Below, in pieces: positions 32,191-44,858 of a stretch of DNA of 64,000 bases. The position numbers were made by a program, and so were the translations under genes. How positions within the stretch are numbered: position 1 is the stretch's first letter; the number at the start of each line of letters is the position of its first letter. The stretch is from Lamellibrachia satsuma (Eukaryota; Annelida; Polychaeta; Sabellida; Siboglinidae): contig BSQZ01000102.1 in assembly GCA_033239005.1 (NCBI GenBank), forward strand, positions 685,001 to 749,000. The letters run 5' to 3'. The notes beneath the pieces were generated by a model. It did no database searches. It worked only from the letters and a program-made list of their open reading frames with translations, and had not been told where the DNA came from.

Positions 32191-32394
32191 ATCAATCAAT
32201 CAATCAGTGGGAAACACAACTAACTTAATTAATGAGTTTCGCACCCGCTGCTGACTGAAGCACCGCACATGTACGTTCATTTGAGACACATCGGATTGTC
32301 ACCAGGTGGATCTATGACGTAGTTTTCTCGCGAACCTTCCGATGGCAAGATATCTCCTTACTCATGAGCGCCGACAGCAGTTTAATTAGGCTAT

Positions 32395-32725
32395 GTCATT
32401 GTCGACAGAGATACGTTCTTGAGCGGCATCCAGTCCTTAAACCTGTTCAAAGCGCCTTAAAATTCACTCCCTGGCAGACCTGTTCATTCCAACGCCATCT
32501 CGACTTTTATGTGAAGCATTCAGCCACGTTGCGATTAATGCGCGAAGACAATTCGTTCGCATATCCACCCCTGTATGTAGCCAGGTACTCATTTAGACGG
32601 CTGAGTGAACTGTGGCAACGTGGGGTGAACATAATTGCCAACGTTTCAAAACGGCAGCAAGAGGATTCGAACTAGGGTTCTCTTGATTTAGAGTCCGATC
32701 TTCTAACCACAACGCCACTACGCCC
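32395..32725 (-). mobile_element. tRNA-derived SINE (SINE-D)
   Basis: Duplicate partner of SINE-C. Minus-strand head with GTTAGAAGATCGGACTC and the box B region CCTAGTTCGAATCCTC, and the same body. The TATATAAG-type tail element is lost through a small deletion. Confidence 0.8.
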
Positions 32726-33360
32726 CATATTTTAATGATAACGTGATCTTGATACGAACGGACGGGCCGGCCGAACGGACGGAAAAGACGAACGAACGAA
32801 TGAATGAATGAATAAAGGGTAAGGGGGAGTGGAGACGGGTGGCGGTGATATCAGTGAAACGACATCAGTGATGAAGAAGGAGGTGAAACAAAAATCGACG
32901 ACCAATATCGGTGCCAGCCTCACCCGGACTTCAGGGATAAAGAGGAGAGCAGCAAACGAGCCAGTTGCACAGAACGCTAATACTTCACTGAATATAGGTG
33001 GTCAGGGCTCGTGGCTTGTTATGGAAGTAGTCATAAAGTATTGTGGATCTGGTTGAAACGTGTTTTGGGACGGCAACATATTAAAACTTTCGGAGACACA
33101 GGCGTAATGCCATGCCGTCCATACGTGGTCTGAAACACGTCTTACTAAATTAATTACAATGGCAAGGCAATGACCTGAGTCTAACTTGTGGCTCAATTAT
33201 CGAGCCTATATCTTTTCCAGCTTGGAACGACAATAATAATTATAACAGTTGCCGTCATTACGGTGTCTCTGGACAATAGCTGATGGCTATCAAATTTAAT
33301 AACACGTTTTTGCACTGAACCACACGTGAGAATATACTGCATGACTAAGTTACTGGAGAT

Positions 33361-33720
33361 TTAACAAGATTTAACAAGATTGCCATCTCGAACAACAAGT
33401 TCTAGATGGCAAGTGGACAAGGAAGCCATTGGCTTATCGAGAGTCCAACAATTTTCTCATCTATGTGTAGCCCGCCCTTATCAGATATCTGTCAATTCTA
33501 TTTTTAAACATATTCACACTACTAGCATTAACACAATCGTTTGGCAGTTTGTTCCATTCATTTATCACCCTCTGTGAGAATGAGTACTTTCTCATGTCCA
33601 ACCTACACTGCTCCTTAACTAATGCTGCTTTGTGTCCTCTGGTTCTACTGCCTTCTTTAAGTTTGAAGAACATATTCCTATCAACATCCTCATAACCGTT
33701 CACTATTTTAAACACTTCTA
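33361..33720 (-). mobile_element. CR1-like LINE 3' fragment inserted in duplication unit 2 (CR1-6)
   Basis: The plus-strand left edge is TTAACAAGATTTAACAAGAT, then the conserved 3' UTR. Coding sequence follows on the minus strand (RVINEWNKLPNDCVNASS, and GYEDVDRNMFFKLKEGSR). Unit 1 at about 29381 has the empty site, so both edges are known. AGAT is present on both sides of the insert. Confidence 0.9.
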
Positions 33721-34208
33721 ATACAGATACAATAACTTGATGTGACATTAATAAACGATCTCGATAACTGACATTTAACAGGATCGGCTGTGCGTGTGGC
33801 TTCGGTAGAAGTACAATGTATGCATGTTTAGAATTATGCATGTGTAGCCGTTGCCAAACACCAACATAACAACAAAGAAACTATTAACTGCAATTCGGTG
33901 TAGCTGCCTCACACGCGGACACTGCACCAGTGAGTCGCTTCGTATTAAGAATCCTGAGAGCACAATCGTGGTTCATTTGTAAGTAACTGTTTGACCGATG
34001 GTGGAGTGTTGACCATCAACCACAGAACACACTGCAGCATCTCAATGATGGATACGTGAAGTGTCAACGCCTTTCTCTTCAACAAGTTTTGATGTGTGAA
34101 ACATCAAATTTACTTGCAAATAGCCAGTGGTCAGCGTGTCCAGCAAGTTGTTGAATAAGTGCAGTTGTGCCATTCGTGTTGAGGCTTCAGAAGTTCAGAT
34201 AAATAGTT

Positions 34209-34541
34209 GGAGTTGGAGGAATGTGTGTTATGAGTTGGAGGTATGGGTGTTATGAGTTGGAGGTATGGGTGTTATGAGTTGGAGGAATGTGTGTTATGAG
34301 TTGGAGGTATGGGTGTTATGAGTTGGAGGTATGGGTGTTATGAGTTGGAGGAATGTGTGTTATGAGATGGAGGAATGTGTGTTATGAGTTGGAGGAATGT
34401 GTATGAGTTAGAGGTATGGGTGTTATGAGTTGGAGGAATGTGTGTTATGAGTTGGAGGAATGTGTGTTATGAGTTGGAGGAATGTGTGTTATGAGTTGGA
34501 CGAATGTGTGCTGTGAGTTGGAGGAATGCGTGTTATGTTCC
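34209..34541. repeat. 22-bp minisatellite, unit 2 copy (about 15 repeats)
   Basis: Same unit as at 29836-30133 but with a different order of GGAATGTG and GGTATGGG variants, showing independent turnover since the duplication. Confidence 0.95.
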
Positions 34542-35224
34542 TTGGAAGCTCCCGTTGTTGTTTATGTAAAAGTATACATTGTTTGGTTTTGTAGCACTAG
34601 CAGTGAATGAATTTGCTTTTTTATCATGCCGTCACAAATACATATCATGAATCGGCACACGCATGTGTAACATATAAATCATTTTGTTAATGTGTTTAAT
34701 TTTTTTTTATGAATTATCAGTTTAGCACACCCGTGGTCCGACGACAACCCTGTACACATTTCAATTTAACTGGTGTGCAAACGAATGATCGTACCCGTCA
34801 ACCAACTTCAATTAATAAGATATACATCAGCAACGTAGGTGCACGTGTACTCACTATAACCAACCTCGTGAGCTGATACCGTGATCGTCGAAGTTATAAC
34901 CTAGCTAGAACATGAAACCTCTTTGTAGGCGAACTTTTGAATAATAAGTTATAATTCACCCCTACTCATTCTGGAAGGTCTACGCTCCGTTCCTGCTATA
35001 TGGAACGGATTTATAATCCCTCTATGAATCACTCATACCGATATAACCAATGCTATTAATTGCATAGGCAATAATTAAACATTATAAAATAATCAACATT
35101 GTTCTGATTTACTGGTCTAGTAGCTTTGATTGGCTCCCTCAGGTAAAGGGTTGCAAAGGATTCTATATGCTAGTTACACATATGGATGTGATAACGATAT
35201 TTTGTTTAATAGTCGAATATCGCA

Positions 35225-35620
35225 AGTAATGTTTTTTTTGACAAAATGAAATCAGGCCATGTGACAAATATTATGCTGGGTGAAATGACATTGAATGTAG
35301 CCAAGTCCTACAAGTACTTTGGACATATAATAAATGATAATCTGTGTGAGGAAGCTAACATCAGAGCTAAATAACGGGGCCTTTATGGCAGGTGCAATGT
35401 TATACTTAGAACATTTTACTTCTGTTCTGAACATGTGAAGAATAAGCTGTTCACTTGCTGTTGCAGTAATTTGTATTTGTGTTCTTCATGGGCTAAATAT
35501 AGAAGGTCGTTTACGCAGCATTTTATTGTGTGTTACAATAATGCATTCAGGATTCTGCATAACCTGCCTATGAGATGTAATGCAAGTCTTAGTAGTGTTT
35601 TAAGCCCGTGCAGCGTTTTT
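35225..35620 (+). pseudogene. LINE reverse transcriptase C-terminal relic
   Basis: The plus strand gives MKSGHVTNIMLGEMTLNVAK, then SYKYFGHIINDNLCEEANIRAK, a stop, RGLYGRCNVILRTFYFCSEH and FRILHNLPMRCNASLS. This reads like the C-terminal thumb and tail of a non-LTR RT. The catalytic box is absent. It ends near the inverted repeat at 35595-35660. Confidence 0.65.
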
Positions 35621-35970
35621 GTTAAATACTTCTATAATTCAATTAGACATCTTACAACTGATGATGGGAAGTGCGATGAACGAATAAAAGGGAGCATTGA
35701 GATAGAAAGTGTGACCCAATCAATATACTGGCGTATCCACAAAGCGGTCCACAACAGTCGGTGTTGCCATAGTTTGGTTTCAGTAATGGTGGACATTTCC
35801 GTCCTGGATTATTTCTAATGCAGTCACCTAGCTGTATCGCAATGTAATTAGGTATTAAAGATGATCAGTAGACGATCAATACAGCTAGGTGACTGTTGTA
35901 AGATGTCTAATTGAATTATACAAGTATTTAACAAAAACGCTGCACGGGTTTAAAACACTACTTGTTAGAT
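35595..35970. repeat. Inverted repeat pair upstream of the host gene
   Basis: The block at 35595-35660 (CCGTGCAGCGTTTTTGTTAA, TTCAATTAGACATCTTACAA) occurs inverted at about 35897-35970 (TTGTAAGATGTCTAATTGAA). A second pair, CAGTCACCTAGCTGTAT near 35820 and ATACAGCTAGGTGACTG near 35880, forms a hairpin core. Confidence 0.85.
35705..35815 (-). pseudogene. Inverted fossil copy of exon 1 of the CXorf38/MIB-like gene
   Basis: Read on the minus strand it begins ATGGCAACACCGACTGTTG and gives MATPTVVDRFVDTPVY, a stop or shift, then a W-V-T-like end. This parallels [20 protein letters not shown] at 36094. The 5' flank (GGATTATT and the Met region) also matches 36045-36100 in inverted orientation. Only the first 20 or so codons remain. 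It indicates a head-to-head duplicate that has decayed. Confidence 0.65.
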
Positions 35971-36093
35971 ATCTTGTGTATGCATTATGTTTAACAAAAA
36001 CAATGCATTCATGATCAAACATTATACTGTAGATATTATATGTTGCAGAATAATCCAGGAATGAAAACTGACCCACAAACCTGAAAATAAGCG

Positions 36094-36570
36094 ATGGCAA
36101 CATCGACTAGTATGAGCCGATTCGCGGACAAGGAGTACGTTAATTGGGTCAAGTGTGCTCAGGCGTTGGTATGTGTCGCTGAAGGACTGGCCCCCTTCTG
36201 CAAAGATGTGATTGAAAAATTCCATCACACGCTGAAAGAGAATCTTGGAGAAAAAACATGCACTGCTGGGTGTTCTGCGAAGAACATTTATCGAAGGAAT
36301 AACCGCTCGTCCATTAGCTGCTGCAGCGACATTTGCAACAAATGGCTCGACGACATTGCTAAAGAGATAGGCACACCACAGTATGCATGGGGAAACAGCG
36401 ATGTGAGCAAATGGCCAATAGAATATTGGCAAATTGGGAAGGTGTTTATGGGGCATGGCCAAGACCCATCGAACGTTGATCCACACAAGACAGATGTTGT
36501 GGGCCTGCTGCAGTTGATGATAAACTGCAAGAAGTTCCAATCCTGTCTTGATACGCTAAAGGCGAAAAAG
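36094..36570 (+). CDS. Exon 1: DUF4559/CXorf38-like domain, first part
   Basis: It runs from ATG 36094 to AAAAAG|GTAAGC and encodes 159 residues in phase 0. The start has G at -3 and +4 and is preceded in frame by TAA. Conserved-looking points are [20 protein letters not shown], a CTAGC and a later CC...C cysteine cluster, [21 protein letters not shown] and [11 protein letters not shown]. The cysteine spacing could hold a metal, which is unproven. The exon is free of lesions, unlike all transposon genes here. Confidence 0.9.
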
Positions 36571-38809
36571 GTAAGCCTCTATGCATTGATGTAAGCCACG
36601 TATAATAATTCACCAGCCAGGAACGGACAATATATCTCATCTTTATGACACACATAAGTAAATAGCATTTTGTCGTAGCACAATTTTGTAATTAGCAAGA
36701 TAGTTTTGCTATATCTCTATGCTGAGGCATACAAAAGAATACAAACAAACAGCCTAAATATATTGAATGAGAAAGACACGTCCCCTTACAAGTTCGTCAG
36801 TGTACGATATAGATTGAAATCCAAATATGTCTCTTAAAAAGGGTCCCGCAGACATTTTTTAGTAAAACATGTCAACTAATATTTTAGTGTGATGTGGGTG
36901 TGCTGAATACAAAAATGACGTTGGCAAACTGTGGGAGTGTTATTGATCCCCTAAATGATAGAAAACCAAAATGGGGCCCGATTTGCCCACAAAAAATAGA
37001 CACCCTTCTATCTTCAATACAAAGTAGTTTGTGACTGTGTATGTGTTTTGTTTGTGACTGTGTGTGTGCTTTGTTTGTGACTGTGTGTGTGTTTTGTTTG
37101 TGACTGTGTATGTGTTTTGTTTGTGACTGTGTATGTGTTTTCTATATATGTATGCGTGTATGTAAGCTTGCATGTAGGTATGTACGTATATATGTATGTA
37201 TGTTTGTACGTACGTATTTATGTACGCATGTATGTTCGTTTGTGCATGATTGTGTGTGCGTGCGTGCGTACGTGCGTGCGTGCAAGCATGCGTGTGTGCG
37301 TGCGTGCGTGCGTGCATGCAATGTCAGCCCCATACATGCCAAGATTTTACAAATTACGAAGATACGAAGGAACAGACAAAGTCTTAGGAGTGACTATTAC
37401 AGAAAAGTTGGACTGGAGCAAAAACACCCAACTCCTCGTGAAGAAAGGGCAGCAGAGACTCTAGTTTAAGCGAACTCTAAGAAACCTCAAAGTAGACAAC
37501 GCAATTTTATAACTTTTCCACCGTGCGCTTGTTGAAACTGTACTGACATTCTCCATCATATGTTGGTTCAGTCAGCTGATAACAATAGACAGAACGAAGC
37601 TGCAGCGAATGATTTTCCGATCCTCAAAAGTCGCTGGGATTTAATTTCCTCCCCTTGACCGATTCCATCTCTTACACATTGAAAGAAAGACTGGGGCAAT
37701 TTTAACTGATCCTACTCCATGTAACAGCAAAGTAGGGTAAACGACATATCTCTTTGAAAGACAGAACGAAAAAATATTCAGAGTCTGTTGTACCATATGC
37801 AGTCAGATTGTTAAACAACGTCTGATGGTCTTTTTTGTCTCCCTAATCCTTATAGATGACTCTCTCTTTCTGTTTTTTTATGTCTCTTAAACTGTTTTGC
37901 TTGCAATATTCATACCTATGCAATATATTTTGTTCGTTGGGATGCTCATTTCTTTAAATGGTGTATCTTTCTCTACATTTTTGCTGTAATTCTTTTCTTT
38001 GTATTTTTCTAATTTGCTGTGATATGACTAAATGTATTTTCCTTTCTTGGAATGAATAAAATATGACTATGACTATGTTCCTTCGTATCTTCGTCATTTT
38101 GGCATGTATGGAGCTGACATAATGTATACATGTCCAGGGGCTCACGGTGATGGTTCATACCTAAAAGTTTGACGTAAATCAGAAAAATAGTTAGGTGCAA
38201 CTGTTAGCAATGCTACGCATGTTTCCACCATTTGATCTACGTCAAACGTCCACAGAACGCTTCATGAAACTGGCAGTTGTACATAATTTTGGGGGGAGTG
38301 AAGTTGTCATTGCCATTGGCACTGTCTTCCCAAAACTTGACTGGGCAGCGCAAGGAATCACACTCTTTTCTCGTGTGCAACGCCGGACAACTCGGCTAGT
38401 TTAGTATAGTAATGATCTCTTAATATCTTCACAACGGTTTTTTTGTGATTTGGGTGTGCTGAATCAAAAAGTGATGTTGGCAAATTGTTAATTTAGAGGG
38501 CCAGAACCCCTCCCACAGTTGGCCAAGTCACCCTAAAACCGTTTATACGAGATCGTTATTATACTAATTAGAAGGGTCTTTGTCTATTTTGTGGACAAAT
38601 CGGGCGCAATTTTGTGTGTGATTTAGGTGGTCCTCACACAGTTTGCTAACATCACTATTTGTTCTCCGCACACCCAAATCACCCGAAAACCGTTTGTTGG
38701 CATGCTTTATTAATATGCCCACGTGGTTTCAGTTTTCTGAAATTGACACCGGTCTAATGATTGCTCAGGATTTAACAATCAGATTAACAAATTATATGTG
38801 GGTGTGCGG

Positions 38810-38868
<59 letters not shown>

Positions 38869-41800
38869 TGTCATCCATGCTTAAATTGTCGGTACATATC
38901 GCTTTGTACTTCAGGTGAGAGATATAAGAAACAAGTTGATCCACTCACACGATTTCAAAGTGACAGATGCTGAACTAAAGACGAAAATAGACGCCATGGT
39001 GACACTGCTTCAAGACAGTAAAACGCTGCTCTATGAACCATCAGCACAGACGGCTGTCAATGAACTGCAAGGGGTAATTATAGTTGACATACAGTTGTTT
39101 CATATGTAAGAGTATATTTGTATCCAATATCCAATGTATCCAGAGTGTCTACACTGTTAATGTGATTTCACTTTATACCGACCGAAAGTTAAAATCCCAC
39201 ATAATATATACAGAAGCGTCGGATACGAACGCATAGGCTGACCATTTTGTTAGGTACACTTCACAATGGTAATAACTAATCTAACTAGTAAGTTGACAAG
39301 CATAACGGGCATAATCTCACACATTATCATTCCTCCATGCACACGGCTATCGTACCACGTTTGGAAGTGTAAATGGAATGCACCATCGTATCATCAATGA
39401 GTTCTGTCTACATGGTTGTATATTCAAAGCAATTCGCGCTCTAGACAATTCGTATCAGATACAATTCGTATTTTAAATAGAGCGACATCTATGCTATTAA
39501 GTAGTTTGTGGTTCTTTCTGTCTTTGTCTCTGCATGTTCCCTCGTATATCCGCTGTGTTGTCATGTAACGAAGTAAAAGTACTTCGTTACAGTACTAGAG
39601 TAGTTATTTCAAGTAACTTAGCATGCAACGAAGAAAATAAATTCCGTCAGTTTCGCACATGCTTTGCTGAAATATTGTAGGTGTTCCCGGAGAACCATGG
39701 GGATGTTTCGTCCATTAAACACATTGTGGATGTTCGATGTAGATTACGTAACTCAGACCTATTGGAGTGCGTAGTTACGTACATTGTTACCAACGCTTGT
39801 CATGGAATTTTATTTTTACATTCGTGTTTTTATTTGTATTGATAATAATGTCTCAATGTTGTTAAATTGATAAACATTTTTACACAGCTCGCACTGTCAT
39901 TTTATTTGTTCGTATCTTCACAAAAGTTGTCATACACATTCAGCATACCACGAATTTGTGTCCATTTGTCTAACCCCAGACATAGGATGGTCTACGGACA
40001 GCACTTATTCTGTTGCACTGTCACTGCATGAAGTCACTTCTTTCACTGTGACACCGTTATTTCGTTTGCTTTATTGATAAAGCCTTCTACAAAAGGCATA
40101 GATCAGATAGAGAAACAAGACACCTATAGGATAAGAGGTGTTATTTCATTACGTGAAGATGAACGTTAGAAATAAATACGGGCAGACGCTAGAATCAAGA
40201 GTTTTCCAGTACCACTGATAAGTTAAAACTGAATACCAGCCGATACATGGAATCAGTAATTTGTGGTTTATATTTTTGTGAAACTGCAGTCGTGTAGTTC
40301 GTTTTTTTTATCAGGGTTGAGTATTTAAGTGAAAAAGTTGATTGCTTATTTGTTGAACTATCGGTATAACGGGTAATATGAAATCTTGTTTCGTACGGTT
40401 TCCTTCCCGATCGACGAATTTCCGTAAGGGCCGGATACAAAGCAAACCTCACTCGAGATTCCCGCCACCAATGGCATGGGATTGAAATATGACGTAGAAA
40501 CGCTGAATATATATATATATATAGGCCTCCTTGTCTCGAAAGACAATAGGTTCTGCGCCTGGAGAGTCAGTGGTTGGTGGAACAACGCCTGCTGTGACTG
40601 TGCAGACCAATTCTGGAGTGACAGTCCTTTTGACATATTCGGCAGATGTAGGCCGATATCAGAATTGGTGCGCTGTTTTCACGATATTTTCGTTGTTGTC
40701 GCCTCTCTACTCAGGTTGTGTTTCGCTTCTCCTCGCTGGCCTTCACTCCCTCACAAACTCTCACGCGCCACATCCCCCGTTCTACGGTAGTTGTCTCCCA
40801 TGATGTTGTGTTGATGTAGCAGTCCTTCGTATCACGTCTGCACGCATCCGTCTGGGGGTGTTTGCCAGCTTGAGCAGTTCTGTGTTGGGAATGTGATCCT
40901 GCCGTTTGATGCCAAGGATGCGCCTGAGGCAACGTAAGTGATATGTGTTGAGACGATGCTCCTGCTTGGCATGTGTCATCCATGTCTCACTGAGGACACA
41001 GGCCTTGTACACTTGAACCATAGTGTTCAGTGTGCGTGCGCCGTATGCCCACACCCTATTGGTCAGTTTGGACATGGTAGAAGAAGCTTTGCTGATGCGT
41101 TTGTTCATCTCAACATCGGTGGATAGGTTGCTGGTAATGGTTGAGCCAAAGTAGGTGAAGTATTGGACAACGTCTAGGGTGTGCTCGTTGATGTTGATGG
41201 ATGGAGCGTTGCGGACATCCTCACCCATGATGTTCGTCTTCTTAATGATAATGGTCAGGCCAAATTCTTTACAGGCATCAGTAAACCTGTCTGTCAGTCT
41301 CTGAAGACTCTGTGGGACGTAAATGCAGCGTCATCAGCAAAGAGAAGTTCACGAATGAGGATTTTGCGGATCTTACTCTTTGCTTTCAGGCGGGCTAGAG
41401 TAAAGAGCTTGCCGTCCGATCTGGTGTGGATGTAGATTCCATCTTCAGAGGTTCTGAAGGCGTGCGACAATACGAGGGAGAAGAAGATTCCAAACAGGGT
41501 GGAACTGAGGACACAACCCTGCTTGATTCCGCTCTTGATGGGAAAAGCGTTTGAGACCACTCCGTCATATCGCACTGTGATCATGGTCAACAGCTTTGGT
41601 GGACAGCCGATCTCTTCCAATAGTTTGAACACTCCTACTGACAAGGTCGAAGGCCTTGGTCAGAGCGATGAAGGCAATGTAGAGTGGCACTTGCAGTTCG
41701 CGGAGCCTCGGGGTACACTCGCTCTGCCAGCTTTTGCAGTCTGTTCAGGATGACTCGCCCAAAGGTTTTGCCTACAATGCTGAGCACAGAGATACCGCGG

Positions 41801-44784
41801 TAGTTGTTACAGTCGCAACGGTCACCCATGTCCTTGTACAGGGTTATGATGATGGCATCCCGCATGTCTTGGGGTACTGTGTCCTCCTCCCAGCAATGGC
41901 AGAGAAGTTCATGGAGTTTTGTGAGAAGCACACGGAGCATACTTGGAAATTTCTGGGGAAATGCCGTCACTTCCCGGGGCTTTCTCGTTTGCCGGGCGGT
42001 CTATGGCGTCACTGAGCTTTTTCTCTGACGGGAGTTCGTCAAGCTCACGCATGACAGGCAAAGGTTCAGCATCGTTGATGGCGGTTTTGGTGACAACATT
42101 TTCCCTGGAGTAGAGGTCTAGACAGTGTTCTACCCATCGGTCCATCTGTTTGTATGGATATGTGATGGTTTCTCTTGTTTTGCTCTTCAGCGGGGCAGTT
42201 TTCTTGGTGGTATGTCCAAAAGCTTTGTTTATGCCATCATACATCTCTTGGATTTCGCCAGTGTTCGATGACATTTGAATACAGCTGCAAAGATTTTTCC
42301 AATAGTCATTGGCGGATTTCCTAGCTATCCTTTGCGCTGTGGCCTGAGTTTCACTTTGCTGCATACCAGGGTGTGGTCAGTGTTACAGTCCGCACTGTAA
42401 AAGCTGTGTGTGTTGAGCACACTCTTGGGGAAGTAGACAGGTAGGCCATGAATCATGGTCGTCATCGATCTTGGCATTGAAGTCCCCCAACAAGAACAGG
42501 TGTTCAGAGCGGGGGACGCTGTTGATGATGGAGTGGAGTTTTTCACAGAACAGGTCTTTGACTTCCGGAGGGGAGCAGAGTGTTGGCGCGTATATGCTCA
42601 GCAAGTTCACTGAGCCTGATGTGGACAGCGGAGGGACATGACGTGTTCTGAGCCATTTGTTGGTGGTTCGATTGTGCTAACCCCACTCCATGCATCGGGT
42701 TGTTTTCCTTGCCAGAAGAAGGTGTAGTCTTTCTATCGCAGTGATCCGTTTGCTGCGAGGCGTGTCTCCTGAAGAGATGCGATGTCCATGTTGAGGCTTC
42801 TAAGCTTTCTGTCTTCCTTGCATCTTCAATCCGCGTGATTTCATCGTTCGTTCCAGCTTTCAATTCGAAGGGCTGGCACCTTCTCTGCAATTGTAATGGT
42901 TTTATTGACATCTTACTCTTAGTCAATATTAAATGCAGCACTTATGAAGTACTTTCTCGATTTTGAAACTTCTTTCACATTTAAGTTTTTATGGTGACTA
43001 TCATATCATAAAACTATTTTAACAACCAGATCTACAATTTAATATTTTTATTTACATTCCAACCAATGTTAAATGCACTAGGTCTAGATTAGAGTCAGAC
43101 TCGGCTATACAATAATCTATTAAAAGTTAAATTCTTCCAAAAATCATATGTCGAAAAGTTTATTGTGTCTTCTGCCATACCATAAACATATTAAAAAAAA
43201 CAGTTCTGCACTCAGAATATTTTATGTATCCGTTTGAAATTGACTAGGGATGTCAATAAAACATTCTGAGTGCATACCTGTTTTTTATGATATGGCAGAA
43301 GACATGAGAAACTGAAATGTGAAAACAGTTTCAAATTCGATAAAGAACTTTTCGATATATGATTTTTTTAAGAATTTAACTTTTAATAAATTATTGGGAT
43401 ACAGGTCAGAACGGCGACAAGTCAAAATGGCGACAACCAAAATAGCGACAGATCCAAAACGGCGACAACCACAACGGCGACAAGCCAACAGGGCGACAAA
43501 CTAAAACGGCGACAATCGTGGTCAAAACGGCGCCAACCACTGGTCAAAACGGCGACAACCATTGGTCAAAACGGCGACAACCATTGATCAAAACGGCGAC
43601 AAATATTGCTAAAACGGCAACAAAAACAGCAACAAACCTAAACGGCGACAACGGAATGGCAACAAACCAGATAAATGAAGATGATAATTGTTAGGAGTTA
43701 CAGTAAGCGCTGATATAAAAGTTTCAGAGCAGTGCGGTATTGCAGCTTCAAAGGGTTATCAAATTCTTGGATTGATTAGAAGAAACATAACATACAAGGG
43801 AAAAAAGTTAATTATACCTCTTTATAAAGCAATAGTTAGACCTCATTTAGAATACTGTATACAAGCATGGAGACCGTATCGTAAGAAGGATATAGATACG
43901 CTTGAACGCATACAAAGGAGAGCAACTAAAATGATTCAAGAACTGAAAGACCTTAGTTATGAAGAACGCCTGAAAGAATGTGGTTTAACAACTCTAGAGA
44001 CAAGGAGGTTAAGAGGAAATCAGATTGAAGTTTTTAGGATATTGAATGGGTATGAAAATATTGATAGAAATGTGTTTTTCTCACTCAAGAAGGATAGCAG
44101 AACTAGAGGACATGAGGTAAAATTAGTAAAGGATCAATGTAGATTGGACATCAGGAAGCAGTCGTTCTCACAGAGGACAATAAATGAATGGAACAAATTG
44201 TCTACAGATTGTGTAACTGCTAGCAGCGTGAATATGTTTAAAAACAAGGTAGACACATATCTCAGGAGGGCGGGTTATAAGTAGATGAACATTGTTGGAC
44301 TCTCGATAAGCCAATGGCTCCCTTGTCCACTTGCCATCTGGGCCTTTCGCTTGGATGGCAACTCTTGTTAAATCTTGTTAAATCTTATTTTGCTGAACTA
44401 GCGCCGCTATGACATGGTTGCCGATCTGTCCGCTACGCGTGACGTGGTTGCCGATTTGTCCGCTAGGCGCATGGTCGACTGTCTACTAACTACGAACCAC
44501 AAGTAACGCTACGAATTGCGGGAAGTAAATATGCTTTGGCGACGCGTGAAATGTCTGTGCGAATTATTTAAAAACTGCCGTTGACCCGCGCTGTTTTGTT
44601 ACCACACGTCGTGATCATCAACGATCGCTGACCTGTCTGGGACGTTGACGCTGCAATGTTTGATGCAAAAGCGGGTCGGTCATTAGTCGACGCGAGGGAT
44701 AATAGTACTATTAATACTCTACGATAACCGGGAACATGGACCGCCATAGCCGGGTAAATTACCCGCCTCTTAACAAAAACCCTG

Positions 44785-44858
<74 letters not shown>

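Larger units (their letters stand above)
32385..35134. repeat. Segmental duplication, unit 2
   Basis: Partner of 28010-30732. It differs by a shorter tetranucleotide stretch near 32760, a deletion of about 150 bp near 33150, an extra 360-bp CR1 at 33361-33720 and a different number of 22-bp repeats. The right 280 bp is the most similar part. Confidence 0.9.

Noticed and set aside
37087..37469. Cys/Val-rich frames of about 120 codons
   Set aside because: They come from the TGTG/TGCG microsatellite preceding the LINE relic.
40476..40803. Plus-strand frames with a possible secreted or membrane protein
   Set aside because: The region is the 3' UTR of the antisense RTE-like LINE.
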